From: an uncultured Candidatus Altimarinota bacterium
GTDB taxonomy: Bacteria > Patescibacteriota > Gracilibacteria > CAIRYL01
Direction: 5' to 3'
Assembly: GCA_947311645.1 (NCBI GenBank)
Contig: CAMZKZ010000001.1
Span: 1-26,305 of the forward strand
Length of the DNA stretch: 26,305 bases
Shown: positions 14,117-22,765 of the stretch, piece after piece
How positions within the stretch are numbered: position 1 is the stretch's first letter
How the letters are laid out: each line of letters opens with the position of its first letter
Made by a program: the position numbers and the translations under genes
The notes under the pieces: model-generated
Database searches by the model: none
Seen by the model: only the letters and a program-made list of their open reading frames with translations
What the model was told of the DNA's origin: nothing

Positions 14117-15595
14117 TTATATCATAGTTACTCGCACTGGAAAATCTAATACTTCTATTTCCCATAATGCTTCTGGCATTCCAAATTCTTCTAAAAAATG
14201 AACAGTATGCACTTTTGTAATGCTTTTTGCATAAATTGTTGCAGCACCACCAATGGCATGAAGATACACCGCATTATTTTTTCGTAATCCTGCAAGCGTT
14301 TTTTCTCCCATATTTCCTTTTCCAATCACAGCTTTTATTCCAGTTTTTTCAATGAATGCAGTTTGATATGGTTCTTCTCGAATAGAAGTAGTTGGTCCTG
14401 CTGAATACGCATACCATTCACCATTTTCATTTTGTTTCATTATTGGTCCACAATGATAAATTGCCGAACCTGCAATATCTATTGGGAGTTCTAAGTGTTC
14501 TTCTACAACTGCATGATGAAGAGTATCTCGTCCGGTATACATTTTTCCAGAAAGTAAAACAATATCTCCAAAGTGTAATTTTTTTATATCTTCATTTGTA
14601 AGTGGAAAATGCAGTTTTTTTGCATTTGAAAAATCTATATTTTGTGTTGTGATCTCTTTTTGTTTCTTCTTTTCTGGATTCTTATATTTTTCTGAGTTTT
14701 GTACTGTTCCCGATTCGAGATTGAGAATAATTTCTGCGCGTCGTAATGCCCAGCAATTATATACAACTGTTACAAAAAAACTTGCAGGGAGTCTATGTGA
14801 AGCAGAAATACTGCATGATAAAATAGTAGATTTTCCGCCAAATCCCATTGGTCCAATAGTAAGTTGGTTGGCTTCTGTTACAATTTCGGTTTCGAGTGTT
14901 TCTAACATTTCATTTTTATTTTTTTCAAAGAGAGGGGTAAATAAGTTTTTTTTTGCTTTGTCATATCCTGTTCCTCTGTCTCCTCCAATATGAATTCCTA
15001 AAATTCCGGGGGCACACCCTTTTCCTTCTGCATTTTTCACAATTTGCAATATTGCTTTTTTTACTCCATCAATATCTCGTCCTGCTCGTCCAAAGTCTGT
15101 TTGTGTTGGCAGAGAAAATTGGTCAGAAACATTTTCGCTTCCTCCTCCTTTTAAAATGAGTTGTACTTGTATTTCATTTGCGTGTAAATCAAAATTTTTC
15201 TCAAATATTATTTTTGGATACTCATCTCCTATATTTGTTCCAGAATTTTTTCCGGTTAAAGAATCAACAGCATTTGGTCGTAAAATTCCATTTTTTGTTG
15301 CTATTGTTACTGCTTTTTGAATCTGTTCAATAATATATTCTTCATGAATTCTATTTGCATGAAGTTTTGGGTTATATGCAATGAAAAATGTAGGGAACCC
15401 TGTGTCTTGGCACATTGGGACTTTTTCTAATGCAGAAATATCAATATTTTTTTTGATAATATCAAGTGATATATGTGCAGCACTATTCTCTTTTTCTTCA
15501 TTTTGTTTTGCATTGAGGAGTGCATCTTGTATGTCTTGTGGAAGAGTTGTAGAAACATTTTTTATAAGATCTAATATTTGTGGAAAAATAAACAT
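14117..15595 (-). CDS. Class I fumarate hydratase (fused alpha-beta)
   Basis: This 492-residue enzyme of the iron-sulfur fumarase family interconverts fumarate and malate. The alpha part (about 1-300) carries three likely [4Fe-4S] cysteines: C62 in MCQDTGFP, C194 in GKGCAPGILG and C261 in ILSCSIS. It also has KGGGSEN and TIGPMGFGGKS. A charged linker (about 300-325) leads to the beta part, with LSGKMYTGRDTLHHA, YHCGPIM, SAGPTTSIRE and KGNMGEKTL. In many organisms the two parts are separate genes; here they are one chain. L-tartrate dehydratases share the fold, so the substrate is not absolutely fixed. Its Fe-S cluster fits the presence of sufB in the window. It is divergent from pyrB across a 182-bp spacer, with a pyrimidine-rich leader on the mRNA. 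Confidence 0.92.
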   Translation of the reverse strand: MFIFPQILDLIKNVSTTLPQDIQDALLNAKQNEEKENSAAHISLDIIKKNIDISALEKVPMCQDTGFPTFFIAYNPKLHANRIHEEYIIEQIQKAVTIATKNGILRPNAVDSLTGKNSGTNIGDEYPKIIFEKNFDLHANEIQVQLILKGGGSENVSDQFSLPTQTDFGRAGRDIDGVKKAILQIVKNAEGKGCAPGILGIHIGGDRGTGYDKAKKNLFTPLFEKNKNEMLETLETEIVTEANQLTIGPMGFGGKSTILSCSISASHRLPASFFVTVVYNCWALRRAEIILNLESGTVQNSEKYKNPEKKKQKEITTQNIDFSNAKKLHFPLTNEDIKKLHFGDIVLLSGKMYTGRDTLHHAVVEEHLELPIDIAGSAIYHCGPIMKQNENGEWYAYSAGPTTSIREEPYQTAFIEKTGIKAVIGKGNMGEKTLAGLRKNNAVYLHAIGGAATIYAKSITKVHTVHFLEEFGMPEALWEIEVLDFPVRVTMI

Positions 15596-15777
15596 ATTGT
15601 GAAAAAAAGAGAGGATAGAGAAGTAGAGAATAGTAGTGTAGATATCTATATCTCTATAGTATCATGGATTTTTATGAAAATGCAGGAGCGATATAGTGTA
15701 AAAAAAACAAAGAAAATATTTATTTTTTATAGATATCATGTAATACTATTGTAAATACTTACTTTTATTTTTTTTGT

Positions 15778-16794
15778 ATGTCATCGCTAAATATTGGGTT
15801 ATCGGCACAAGAACAGGAAGAAAAACTTGTACGAATTCGTAATAATAGAGATTTATCAACATTCGATGTGGTATCTATTGACGATTTAACAGTTGAAGAT
15901 ATTCATCTCATTCTTGAAATTGCAGACGAAATGAAAAAATCGGGAACACGCAAACTTGGATTATTGAAAGGAGCAACAATAGTAAATGCATTTTATGAAA
16001 ATTCAACGCGAACAAAAACAAGTTTTGAAATGGCAGGAAAACATTTAGGTGCAGATACAATTAATATGTCGGGAAGTTCATCAAGTGCAAAAAAAGGAGA
16101 AAGTTATCAAGATACAACCATGACTCTTGCAGCATATGGTGCACAAGTAATTATTATGAGAAGTGAGTATTCTGGACTCCCAGAGCAATTAAAAAAACAT
16201 GTTCCTGCAGCAATTATAAATGCAGGAGATGGGTGGCATGAACATCCTTCGCAAGCATTGTTAGATCTTAAAACAATGATAGATCATCATGGAACAATAG
16301 AAGGAAAAGTTATTACAATGGTTGGAGATATTATGCATTCTCGTGTATTTGGGTCGGTTGCACGAATTATTAAAAAAATGGGGGGAACATTAAGAGTCGC
16401 ATGTCCTCTTACATTTGTTCCAGAAAATGTAGAAAATATTTTTGATATAGAAATTTTTACAGATATAGAAAAAGCATTAATTGGTGCAGATGTTGTATAT
16501 TCTTTACGAGTACAAGAAGAGCGAGGAAGTGGAGGATTTATTCCATCGTTACGAGAATATTCAAAAACATTTGGAATTACAAAAGATCGACTTGAGCTTG
16601 CGAATGAAAATGCAATTTTAATGCATCCAGGTCCAGTTATTCGAGATATTGATATGCATTCTGCATTGGTTACTATAGACAGTAAATCGCGTGTATTGGA
16701 TCAAGTAGAAAATGGAATGGCGATTCGTGGAACATTGCAATGGTTATTGGCAGATAGATGTGATGGAAAAATAAAACAATGTGTGAGAGTGTAA
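15778..16794 (+). CDS. pyrB: Aspartate carbamoyltransferase catalytic subunit
   Basis: This 338-residue enzyme joins carbamoyl phosphate and aspartate in the first committed step of pyrimidine synthesis. The carbamoyl-phosphate loop STRT (76-79), the 80s-loop region with AKKGES (104-109), and HPSQA (156-160) are intact. The aspartate-side motif ends in MHPGPVIRDID. It is about 30 residues longer than typical catalytic chains because of an N-terminal extension (residues 1 to about 28) with no recognised motif; the first in-frame ATG is used as start. No pyrI regulatory subunit follows, so it probably works as a simple trimer. It begins the pyrB-hisA-rel run. The spacer upstream holds AGATATC at 15640-15646 and again at 15731-15737. 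Confidence 0.95.
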   Translation: MSSLNIGLSAQEQEEKLVRIRNNRDLSTFDVVSIDDLTVEDIHLILEIADEMKKSGTRKLGLLKGATIVNAFYENSTRTKTSFEMAGKHLGADTINMSGSSSSAKKGESYQDTTMTLAAYGAQVIIMRSEYSGLPEQLKKHVPAAIINAGDGWHEHPSQALLDLKTMIDHHGTIEGKVITMVGDIMHSRVFGSVARIIKKMGGTLRVACPLTFVPENVENIFDIEIFTDIEKALIGADVVYSLRVQEERGSGGFIPSLREYSKTFGITKDRLELANENAILMHPGPVIRDIDMHSALVTIDSKSRVLDQVENGMAIRGTLQWLLADRCDGKIKQCVRV

Positions 16795-16809
16795 TATTAT
16801 AATCTGTTT

Positions 16810-17577
16810 ATGAGTGATAAAAATTTTGAATTGTGGCCAGCAATAGATATTATAGATGGAAAACCTGTTCGTTTATTAAAAGGAGATTATTCTCAAAAAA
16901 CAGAATATAATCATACATTTGAAAGTTTGGCAGAAACATTTTCTCAATTTGCATACGGAATTCATGTTATTGATTTAGATGGAGCAAAAAAAGGAAGCCC
17001 AGTAAATATTCAAGCAATTAGAAAAATTATCCAGCATTCTGGTGATGCTATTGTTGAAGTAGGAGGAGGAATCCGTAGCATGAAAGATATAGAACAATTA
17101 TTTACTCTTGGGGTGTCGCGTTGTATTTTAGGAACATCAGCATTAAAAGATCCACAATTTTTAGCAGAAGCATTGCAACAATATGGTGCAGAAAAAATTG
17201 TGGTAGGAGTCGATTGTAAAAATAGAAAAGTGGCAACACATGGATGGGAAACTGAATCTACTGTTACAGATATAGAGTTTATTACACAGCTTGAAACAGC
17301 AGGTGTAAAAATTATAAATTATACAGATATTGCAACAGATGGAATGCTGCAAGGTTCTGCAACAGATGTATTTGCAGAATTACACAAACACTTTCCACGA
17401 ATACGATTTATTGGTTCGGGAGGAATTGCAACACTTCAAGACATTGAAGATGTACAAAAGACAGGAATTTCTGGAATTATTTTTGGAAAAGCATTTTATG
17501 AAAAGAGAATAACAACAACAGACTTGCAAATATTTATAGCAAAACATGGATCAACAACACAGAATTCATCGGCATGA
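16810..17577 (+). CDS. hisA: Phosphoribosylformimino-AICAR-ribotide isomerase HisA
   Basis: This 255-residue beta/alpha-barrel enzyme isomerises ProFAR to PRFAR in histidine synthesis. Catalytic Asp13 lies in PAIDIIDGKPVRL and Asp177 in TDIATDGMLQG. Phosphate-binding VGGGIR (84-89) and GSGGIA near residue 205 are present. No other his gene is in the window. It starts 15 bp after pyrB; a TATAAT lies six bases before the ATG. It is the only gene here ending in TGA. If that were read as glycine the frame would run 16 residues further to a TAA at 17625, but the 255-residue form already fits the family length. Its last 32 bases overlap the rel gene. A dual HisA/TrpF (PriA-like) activity cannot be excluded. 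Confidence 0.93.
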   Translation: MSDKNFELWPAIDIIDGKPVRLLKGDYSQKTEYNHTFESLAETFSQFAYGIHVIDLDGAKKGSPVNIQAIRKIIQHSGDAIVEVGGGIRSMKDIEQLFTLGVSRCILGTSALKDPQFLAEALQQYGAEKIVVGVDCKNRKVATHGWETESTVTDIEFITQLETAGVKIINYTDIATDGMLQGSATDVFAELHKHFPRIRFIGSGGIATLQDIEDVQKTGISGIIFGKAFYEKRITTTDLQIFIAKHGSTTQNSSA

Positions 17578-19351
17578 TTTTGAATCTCTCTATGTAACAA
17601 TTATAGAGAGAGTAACTGCGTATAATCCGACTATTGATGAAAAACAAAAAGCGTATATTAGAAAAATTTTACATTTTTTATATACGCATTCTTTGAAGGT
17701 ATTTGAAATGCGAACAGCAGTGCTTTTTATTCTTTTAGATTTTGAGCCAGATATCCCAACAATTTTGGCATGTTTAGTATATGAATTAGAAGAAGAGTTA
17801 TTGGAAAATATACAAATTAAACAATTTGTATGTACAGATGCGTTCTATTTACTTGAAGAATTAGAACAAATATCAACGATTGATTATCAGCATAAAAGAA
17901 ATGCAGATATTATTCGAAGATATTTATTATCGAAAGTAGAAGATGTGCGTGTTTTATATATTCGATTTGCAAAACGAATTGGAATGGTGCAAATGATGAT
18001 AGCAGATAAATTTTTGTATACAGAAAAAAAAAGACAGCGAACAGTGCATGCCGTTCAATATATTATTATTCCATTTTTATCGCATTTGGGATTGTATAGA
18101 GTGAAAACTCGTGCAGAAGATTTATGTTTTAGGGTAACACACCCAAAAGAGTATCAATTTATACAATCATGTATTGCAGAACCTGCAGAGAAAATAGCAA
18201 AAAATATACCAGAGAAGAGTGGGGAAAATGCTGAGTTTATTGAAAAAATTCATCATATTGAACAGAATATTGCAAGAGTATTGCGTACTAACCATATTAT
18301 TGATGTTGAAATTTTTGCACGAAAAAAAGGAATCTATTCGATTTATAAAAAAATACAAACAAAAGATTATCATTCTATTACAGATGTGCATGATATTTTT
18401 GCATTACGAATTATTACCTATTCAGTAGAAGAATGTTATCGTGTATTAAGTGTGTTACATACTGCATATCCTCATCAAGAGAATCATTTTTCAGACTATA
18501 TTGCGACTCCAAAAATGAATGGGTATAAAAGTATTCATACTGTTATTGAATATGATAATCATTTTGTGGAAATACAAATACGAACACAAGAAATGGATTA
18601 TCAAGCGGAAGTAGGAACGGCATCTCATGCTTCGTATAAAGGAGTGTATGGTATTTCTAAAACAAATAAAACAAATAATACAAGTAATGCGAAAGGGGAT
18701 CAGTCATTTAGTGCGCTTAAAAAATCACTCTCTGCAAAAATATATGCACTTACACCTGCAGGAGAGGTGAAGGAATTACCACTTGGTGCTACACCTCTTG
18801 ATTTTGCATATTCAATTCATTCTGATATAGGGGATCATTGTAGTGGTGCTCTTGTAAATGAAAAAATTGTTTCGCTGTCATATAAAATTCAAGAAGGTGA
18901 TATGATTGGTATTTTAACGGATAAAAACAAATATCCAAAAAAAGAGTGGCTCGATTTAGTTTCCTCTGAAAGTGCACGGCAAAAAATAAAGTCATATTTA
19001 TTTTCGATTGGAGAAAATATTCTTTCGCGAGTAGATAAAACACAGAATAAAAAATCTGAGAATAATAAAGAAAAAATAGTAAATAAAAATCTTAAAAATA
19101 CTATTAATACGAGTACAAAGAAAACACAAAAAAAACCAAAAGAATCTTCTGGTTTAATTATAGGGGGACAAAAAAATATGATTCATCATTTTGCAAAATG
19201 TTGTACTCCAGAAGAAAAGAAAAATCTTGTTGCATATGCTTCTAATACACGAGATTTCATTATTCATTCTTTTTATTGTGGAAATATTAAGAAATTGGAG
19301 TCATCACGAATTGTGCATGTTGAGCGTATTGAAATAGAAGAGAATATTTAG
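17546..19351 (+). CDS. RelA/SpoT-family (p)ppGpp enzyme with degenerate hydrolase domain
   Basis: This 601-residue protein keeps most of the long Rel layout. Residues about 15-185 correspond to the HD hydrolase domain but lack its metal-binding residues: the HD pair is replaced by Tyr79-Glu80 and the later Asp by Lys in FAKRIGMV. Residues about 245-365 form the synthetase domain with GIYSIYKK, DIFALRII, DYIATPKMNGYKSIH and the catalytic-type Glu in VEIQIRT (342). The discriminating motif RXKD/EXDD reads HFSD (314-317). TGS covers about 398-460. A zinc-finger-like region (C552-C553, H574, C578) follows. The protein stops there, so the ACT domain is missing. I infer a synthetase-only stress enzyme with ribosome-binding parts; inactivity is possible. 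It overlaps hisA by 32 bp, implying translational coupling. Confidence 0.88.
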   Translation: MDQQHRIHRHDFESLYVTIIERVTAYNPTIDEKQKAYIRKILHFLYTHSLKVFEMRTAVLFILLDFEPDIPTILACLVYELEEELLENIQIKQFVCTDAFYLLEELEQISTIDYQHKRNADIIRRYLLSKVEDVRVLYIRFAKRIGMVQMMIADKFLYTEKKRQRTVHAVQYIIIPFLSHLGLYRVKTRAEDLCFRVTHPKEYQFIQSCIAEPAEKIAKNIPEKSGENAEFIEKIHHIEQNIARVLRTNHIIDVEIFARKKGIYSIYKKIQTKDYHSITDVHDIFALRIITYSVEECYRVLSVLHTAYPHQENHFSDYIATPKMNGYKSIHTVIEYDNHFVEIQIRTQEMDYQAEVGTASHASYKGVYGISKTNKTNNTSNAKGDQSFSALKKSLSAKIYALTPAGEVKELPLGATPLDFAYSIHSDIGDHCSGALVNEKIVSLSYKIQEGDMIGILTDKNKYPKKEWLDLVSSESARQKIKSYLFSIGENILSRVDKTQNKKSENNKEKIVNKNLKNTINTSTKKTQKKPKESSGLIIGGQKNMIHHFAKCCTPEEKKNLVAYASNTRDFIIHSFYCGNIKKLESSRIVHVERIEIEENI

Positions 19352-19926
19352 CAAAACTCTGGATCTATTCCTACTCGTGATTCTTCTGGTAAAATTTGAT
19401 TTTGATATTTTGAAGATTTTTTTTCTCCATATGGAACAAGTGCTTCCGAGCTCATATTTTCGAATGCAAGTTGGCAGACTCTCATTCCTGGGTACAGTGC
19501 AACAGGAACATTATTTAAATTTGAAATTTCGAGTGTAATAGTTCCTTTAAACCCTGCATCTACAAATCCTGCGGTAGAATGAATTACAATACCTAATCTT
19601 CCCAGTGATGACCGACCTTCAACTCGTGCAACAATATCGTTTGGAAGTGTTATGACTTCAGCCGTAACACCTAAAACAAAGTCTCCTGGATGTACAATAA
19701 ATGGTGTATTTTCGTCTCGTTCATATAATGTGGTAAGTGGTTCACCTTCCATTTTTTTGGGATCAAGCAAGGCAATTTCCTGATGATTATAGACTTTAAA
19801 ATATTTCCCAAGTCGTAAATCCATTGATGATGCATGTATTTGATTTCTCCATGTATTATTTGGTGAGTCGATAATAATTTCGCCTGCATCTATTTTTTCA
19901 AAAATATGTTTATCGGATAAAATCAT
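19348..19926 (-). CDS. dcd: dCTP deaminase (possibly bifunctional dCTP deaminase/dUTPase)
   Basis: This 192-residue trimeric enzyme deaminates dCTP towards dUTP/dUMP, supplying dTMP synthesis. Conserved segments are SSMDLRLGKYF (33-43), HPGDFVLG (79-86), VEGRSSLGRLG (102-112), HSTAGFVDAGFKG (116-128) with catalytic Glu133, and LYPGMRVCQLAF (144-155). The AGFVDAGF form resembles enzymes that both deaminate dCTP and hydrolyse dUTP, rather than the E. coli type. No separate dUTPase is seen here. It lies 48 bp downstream of the methyltransferase gene on the same strand. Its stop overlaps the stop of the converging rel gene (TTAG at 19348-19351). Confidence 0.93.
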   Translation of the reverse strand: MILSDKHIFEKIDAGEIIIDSPNNTWRNQIHASSMDLRLGKYFKVYNHQEIALLDPKKMEGEPLTTLYERDENTPFIVHPGDFVLGVTAEVITLPNDIVARVEGRSSLGRLGIVIHSTAGFVDAGFKGTITLEISNLNNVPVALYPGMRVCQLAFENMSSEALVPYGEKKSSKYQNQILPEESRVGIDPEFC

Positions 19927-19974
19927 GAGGGTTGTATAAGGTAAATATTTTTCAGAATATAGTTTGTATCAGTG

Positions 19975-21438
19975 TTAATCTCTTTCTATTACCGCAACTA
20001 CTTCCATATGTGGAGTATGTGGAAACATATCTACTCCTTGTACTTCTTTCAATTTCCATCCATTTTCTTCTAATGCTTGTACATCTCGTTCAAGAGTTGA
20101 GGGGTTGCATGAAATATATACGAGTTTTTGAATAGGGAGGTCTTTTACATATTCAAGGGCTTTTGGGTGCATTCCAACTCGCGGTGGGTCTATAATAATG
20201 GTGTCAAAAGTATTGTTTTCTAAAACTTCAGGTAAGACATCTTCTACTTTTGCAGCTAAAAATGTTGCATTCGTAATATCATTTATTTTTGCATTATGCT
20301 TTGCTTGTTGTACTGCTTCTTTTACCATTTCGATTCCTACAATTTCATTAGCGTCATTTGCACAATATATTCCAATGGTTCCTGCACCACAAAATAAATC
20401 TAAAACATTTTTATTATTTGTATCTCCAATTTTTTCTTTTACAGTATTATATAAAACTTCTGCACCTTTTGAATTTGTTTGAAAAAATGCAAATGGAGAA
20501 ATTTCAAAATCAATAGTTCCAAGTGTTTCTCGTATTCGTGAGTCTCCGTATAAAACAGAAATTTCAGGATTATTAATTGCATCACTTCGTCCAGCATTTA
20601 CCGTTTCTAAAATCCCTGCAATTTGTGATCCTTCTGGAAGTGGAAAATCAAGAATACTCGAAACAAGTCGTTCCCAAAATTTTTCTTCTTGATGAGAATG
20701 CACAACAAAGTTTACCAGAATATCTCCCGTAGCTTTTGATTCTCGAATAAGTAATGCTCTCCAAAATCCTTTTGAAATTAACGGATTCCATGGTGCTTTT
20801 TTTAAACAATTTGTTTTCTTTAAAATATTTTCTATTTCTCTTCTAATAATATTAATAGCTTCACTTGCTAAAAATACATCATCTATAGAAACAACTTCAG
20901 ACCATGAACCTGCTGGGTGAAACCCAATAGCGACTCCTTCGTCTTTCCATATTTTTTTCCCATTTATAATTTCTCGAGTCATTTTTTCGTACCCAATAGA
21001 AAACTCCATTTTATTTCGGTATCCAAAAATTTCTGGAGATGCTGTAAATGAAGGAATAGAAATATTTTCATATTTTCTAAAAATTTCGGAAAGTTGTCCG
21101 TGTTTCATTGTTAATTGATTTTCATATGAAATATTTTGATATGGACACCCTGGTAGTGCATTTCGTTGTTCCGATGCATCTATTTCAAGCGGAGACCGAA
21201 GTAGAATTTCTTCAATTCTTCCTTCTGCATAGCTTTTTTTCTTTTTTGTTACCAAATAAACAATTTTTTGCCCTTCTATCCCATTTTTAATTAAAACTTT
21301 AAATCCTTCAATTGTAATAATTCCTTTTCCTCCAAAAACTGTTTTTTCAACAGTTCCAATATATTTTTTATTTTTTGAAAATTCCTCAAGTGTAGGATTT
21401 TCAATAATATTTTCTGGTGTTTCTGTTATTTCTGACAT
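19975..21438 (-). CDS. RlmD/TrmA-family RNA (uracil-C5) methyltransferase
   Basis: This 487-residue enzyme transfers a methyl group from SAM to C5 of a uridine in rRNA or tRNA. An N-terminal TRAM RNA-binding domain (about 25-80) is followed by an insert with GCPYQ (97-101), the QTNSKGAEVLY segment, the SAM motif DLFCGAGTIG, then IDPPRVG, and the catalytic SCNPS with Cys444. Family members such as E. coli RlmD hold a [4Fe-4S] cluster with four cysteines in the insert. Here only Cys98 remains at that place, so a cluster is unlikely. The RNA target (U747, U1939 or tRNA U54) cannot be assigned. It lies between purM and dcd. Two 12-bp repeats, 30 bp apart, lie in its upstream gap. Confidence 0.88.
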   Translation of the reverse strand: MSEITETPENIIENPTLEEFSKNKKYIGTVEKTVFGGKGIITIEGFKVLIKNGIEGQKIVYLVTKKKKSYAEGRIEEILLRSPLEIDASEQRNALPGCPYQNISYENQLTMKHGQLSEIFRKYENISIPSFTASPEIFGYRNKMEFSIGYEKMTREIINGKKIWKDEGVAIGFHPAGSWSEVVSIDDVFLASEAINIIRREIENILKKTNCLKKAPWNPLISKGFWRALLIRESKATGDILVNFVVHSHQEEKFWERLVSSILDFPLPEGSQIAGILETVNAGRSDAINNPEISVLYGDSRIRETLGTIDFEISPFAFFQTNSKGAEVLYNTVKEKIGDTNNKNVLDLFCGAGTIGIYCANDANEIVGIEMVKEAVQQAKHNAKINDITNATFLAAKVEDVLPEVLENNTFDTIIIDPPRVGMHPKALEYVKDLPIQKLVYISCNPSTLERDVQALEENGWKLKEVQGVDMFPHTPHMEVVAVIERD

Positions 21439-21475
21439 GATGTTTTATTGTATAATGAATATAATATTTATATGT

Positions 21476-21517
21476 ATATACTATCATGCTTTATATTTTT
21501 TATACATATACTATGAT
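21476..21517 (-). promoter_or_regulatory. Two direct repeats upstream of the RNA methyltransferase gene
   Basis: On the plus strand ATATACTATCAT (21476-21487) and ATATACTATGAT (21506-21517) differ at one base and are spaced 30 bp apart. They occupy the 92-bp gap between purM and the methyltransferase start. The spacing is close to three helical turns, which would suit a protein-binding pair. Either copy could also hold -10 elements. Confidence 0.25.
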
Positions 21518-21530
21518 TCTAGAACTTTCA

Positions 21531-22634
21531 TTATTCTGCATGAAATTCTAACATTTCTGTTTCTGGTGTAACAAATGCACCACAGTTTTTATGTGTAATA
21601 ATTGGTGTATCTGTAATTTCTCCTGCAATTTGAGCCGAAATATTTTGTTCTTTTAAAAGTAAAATTAATTTTTCTGCATCAGTTTTATCGCAAATCATAA
21701 GCATTCCATTTCCACAGTTCCATGTTTTATATGCTTCTTTGTCTTCAACATTTCCTAATTTTTGCAAAATATTCATGGCTGGTGTCATTGGGAAAATATT
21801 TGGAAGATGTGCTCCAAGATTTTTATCTTTTAAAATTCTGAAAAAATTTCCTGCAAGCCCTCCACCGGTAACATGTACAATTCCTTTCACATCAATTTTT
21901 CGTTCTTTCCCAAATCGACCTAAAATTTCTAGCAACGCTCCGTGATACAAAATACATTCTTTTAATAAAACATCTCCCCATTTTTTTCCAGTATCTGCAC
22001 CTGTAAATTCTGTACATGAATCAGAAAATTTTATATTATTTTCTTTTAAAATATGTCGAACAAGTGAAAATCCATTTGATCGAAAACCAAATTCTTGTAG
22101 CGAGATAACAGCTTGTCCTGCTTCTATATTTTCTCCTGTAATAAATTTTTCTTTTTCTACAATTCCTGTTGCACTACTATTCCAAATAGATTTTGTAAGC
22201 GTATTTCCCAATTCTGCAATTTCTCCTCCAGGAATTAAAACTTTTTCTTGAATACATGCTTCTGCCAAGCTTTTCATCATTGGTTCAATTTCATTTGGAT
22301 CAACTGTATTGGTATCAATTGTATTGGTGATGGATACCACTTCTGCACCCACACAAATTGCATCATCGGCAGTCATTGCAAGTAAGTCGTACCCAAGTCC
22401 AGAAAAGTTTTGCATTTCAAGTGCAATATCAATTTTTGTTCCTACTCCATCACAGTTGGTAATCATTAAATAATCTCCCATATCGATAGCACCAGCAAAT
22501 CCACCATCTTGTATTAATGGTGTTCCTTTTAATCCAGTTCGTGAAGAAAATGTACTTTTTGCATATGTATAAGCTATTCGAGACGCTTTATCTCCTGCTG
22601 AAATATCTACTCCTGAATCTGCATATGTTGCCAT
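21531..22634 (-). CDS. purM: Phosphoribosylformylglycinamidine cyclo-ligase
   Basis: This 367-residue enzyme closes the imidazole ring to AIR in purine synthesis, using ATP. Recognisable parts are the opening YADSGVDISAGDKAS, the ATP-site CDGVGTKIDIA (61-71), MTADDAICVGAE (87-98), the IPGGEIAELG loop and GIVHVTGGGLAGN further on. Length is slightly above the common 340-350 residues. No other pur gene is in the window. It is the first gene of a minus-strand run with the methyltransferase and dcd, and is divergent from pyruvate kinase across 131 bp of very AT-rich sequence. It has no Shine-Dalgarno; a TATATT lies seven bases before the ATG. Confidence 0.95.
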   Translation of the reverse strand: MATYADSGVDISAGDKASRIAYTYAKSTFSSRTGLKGTPLIQDGGFAGAIDMGDYLMITNCDGVGTKIDIALEMQNFSGLGYDLLAMTADDAICVGAEVVSITNTIDTNTVDPNEIEPMMKSLAEACIQEKVLIPGGEIAELGNTLTKSIWNSSATGIVEKEKFITGENIEAGQAVISLQEFGFRSNGFSLVRHILKENNIKFSDSCTEFTGADTGKKWGDVLLKECILYHGALLEILGRFGKERKIDVKGIVHVTGGGLAGNFFRILKDKNLGAHLPNIFPMTPAMNILQKLGNVEDKEAYKTWNCGNGMLMICDKTDAEKLILLLKEQNISAQIAGEITDTPIITHKNCGAFVTPETEMLEFHAE

Positions 22635-22695
22635 AAGGTGAAATATAAAAATATAGTATTATGATATATAAAGAATATCATATTTTTTTATTATA

Positions 22696-22724
22696 TTGAT
22701 AGAGGTATTATTATTTGTTATAAT
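22696..22724 (+). promoter_or_regulatory. Promoter of the pyruvate kinase gene
   Basis: TTGATA (22696-22701) and a perfect TATAAT (22719-22724) are 17 bases apart, with transcription expected from about 22731 and a 35-nt leader. A second TATAAT at 22754-22759, exactly six bases before the ATG, could give a leaderless transcript but lacks a -35. Confidence 0.6.
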
Positions 22725-22765
22725 TATCTGAAATATACATTTACATATTTTTTTATAATTATTAT

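Noticed and set aside
15639..15652. TAGATATCTA palindrome between fumarase and pyrB as a defined operator
   Set aside because: Short AT palindromes are frequent in this base composition. A related AGATATC near pyrB was noted, but there is not enough evidence to call a site.
17575..17625. UGA read as glycine, extending HisA by 16 residues (Gracilibacteria-type code)
   Set aside because: All recognisable genes are complete without in-frame TGA, and the 255-residue HisA already matches family length. Kept only as a question about stop-codon usage.
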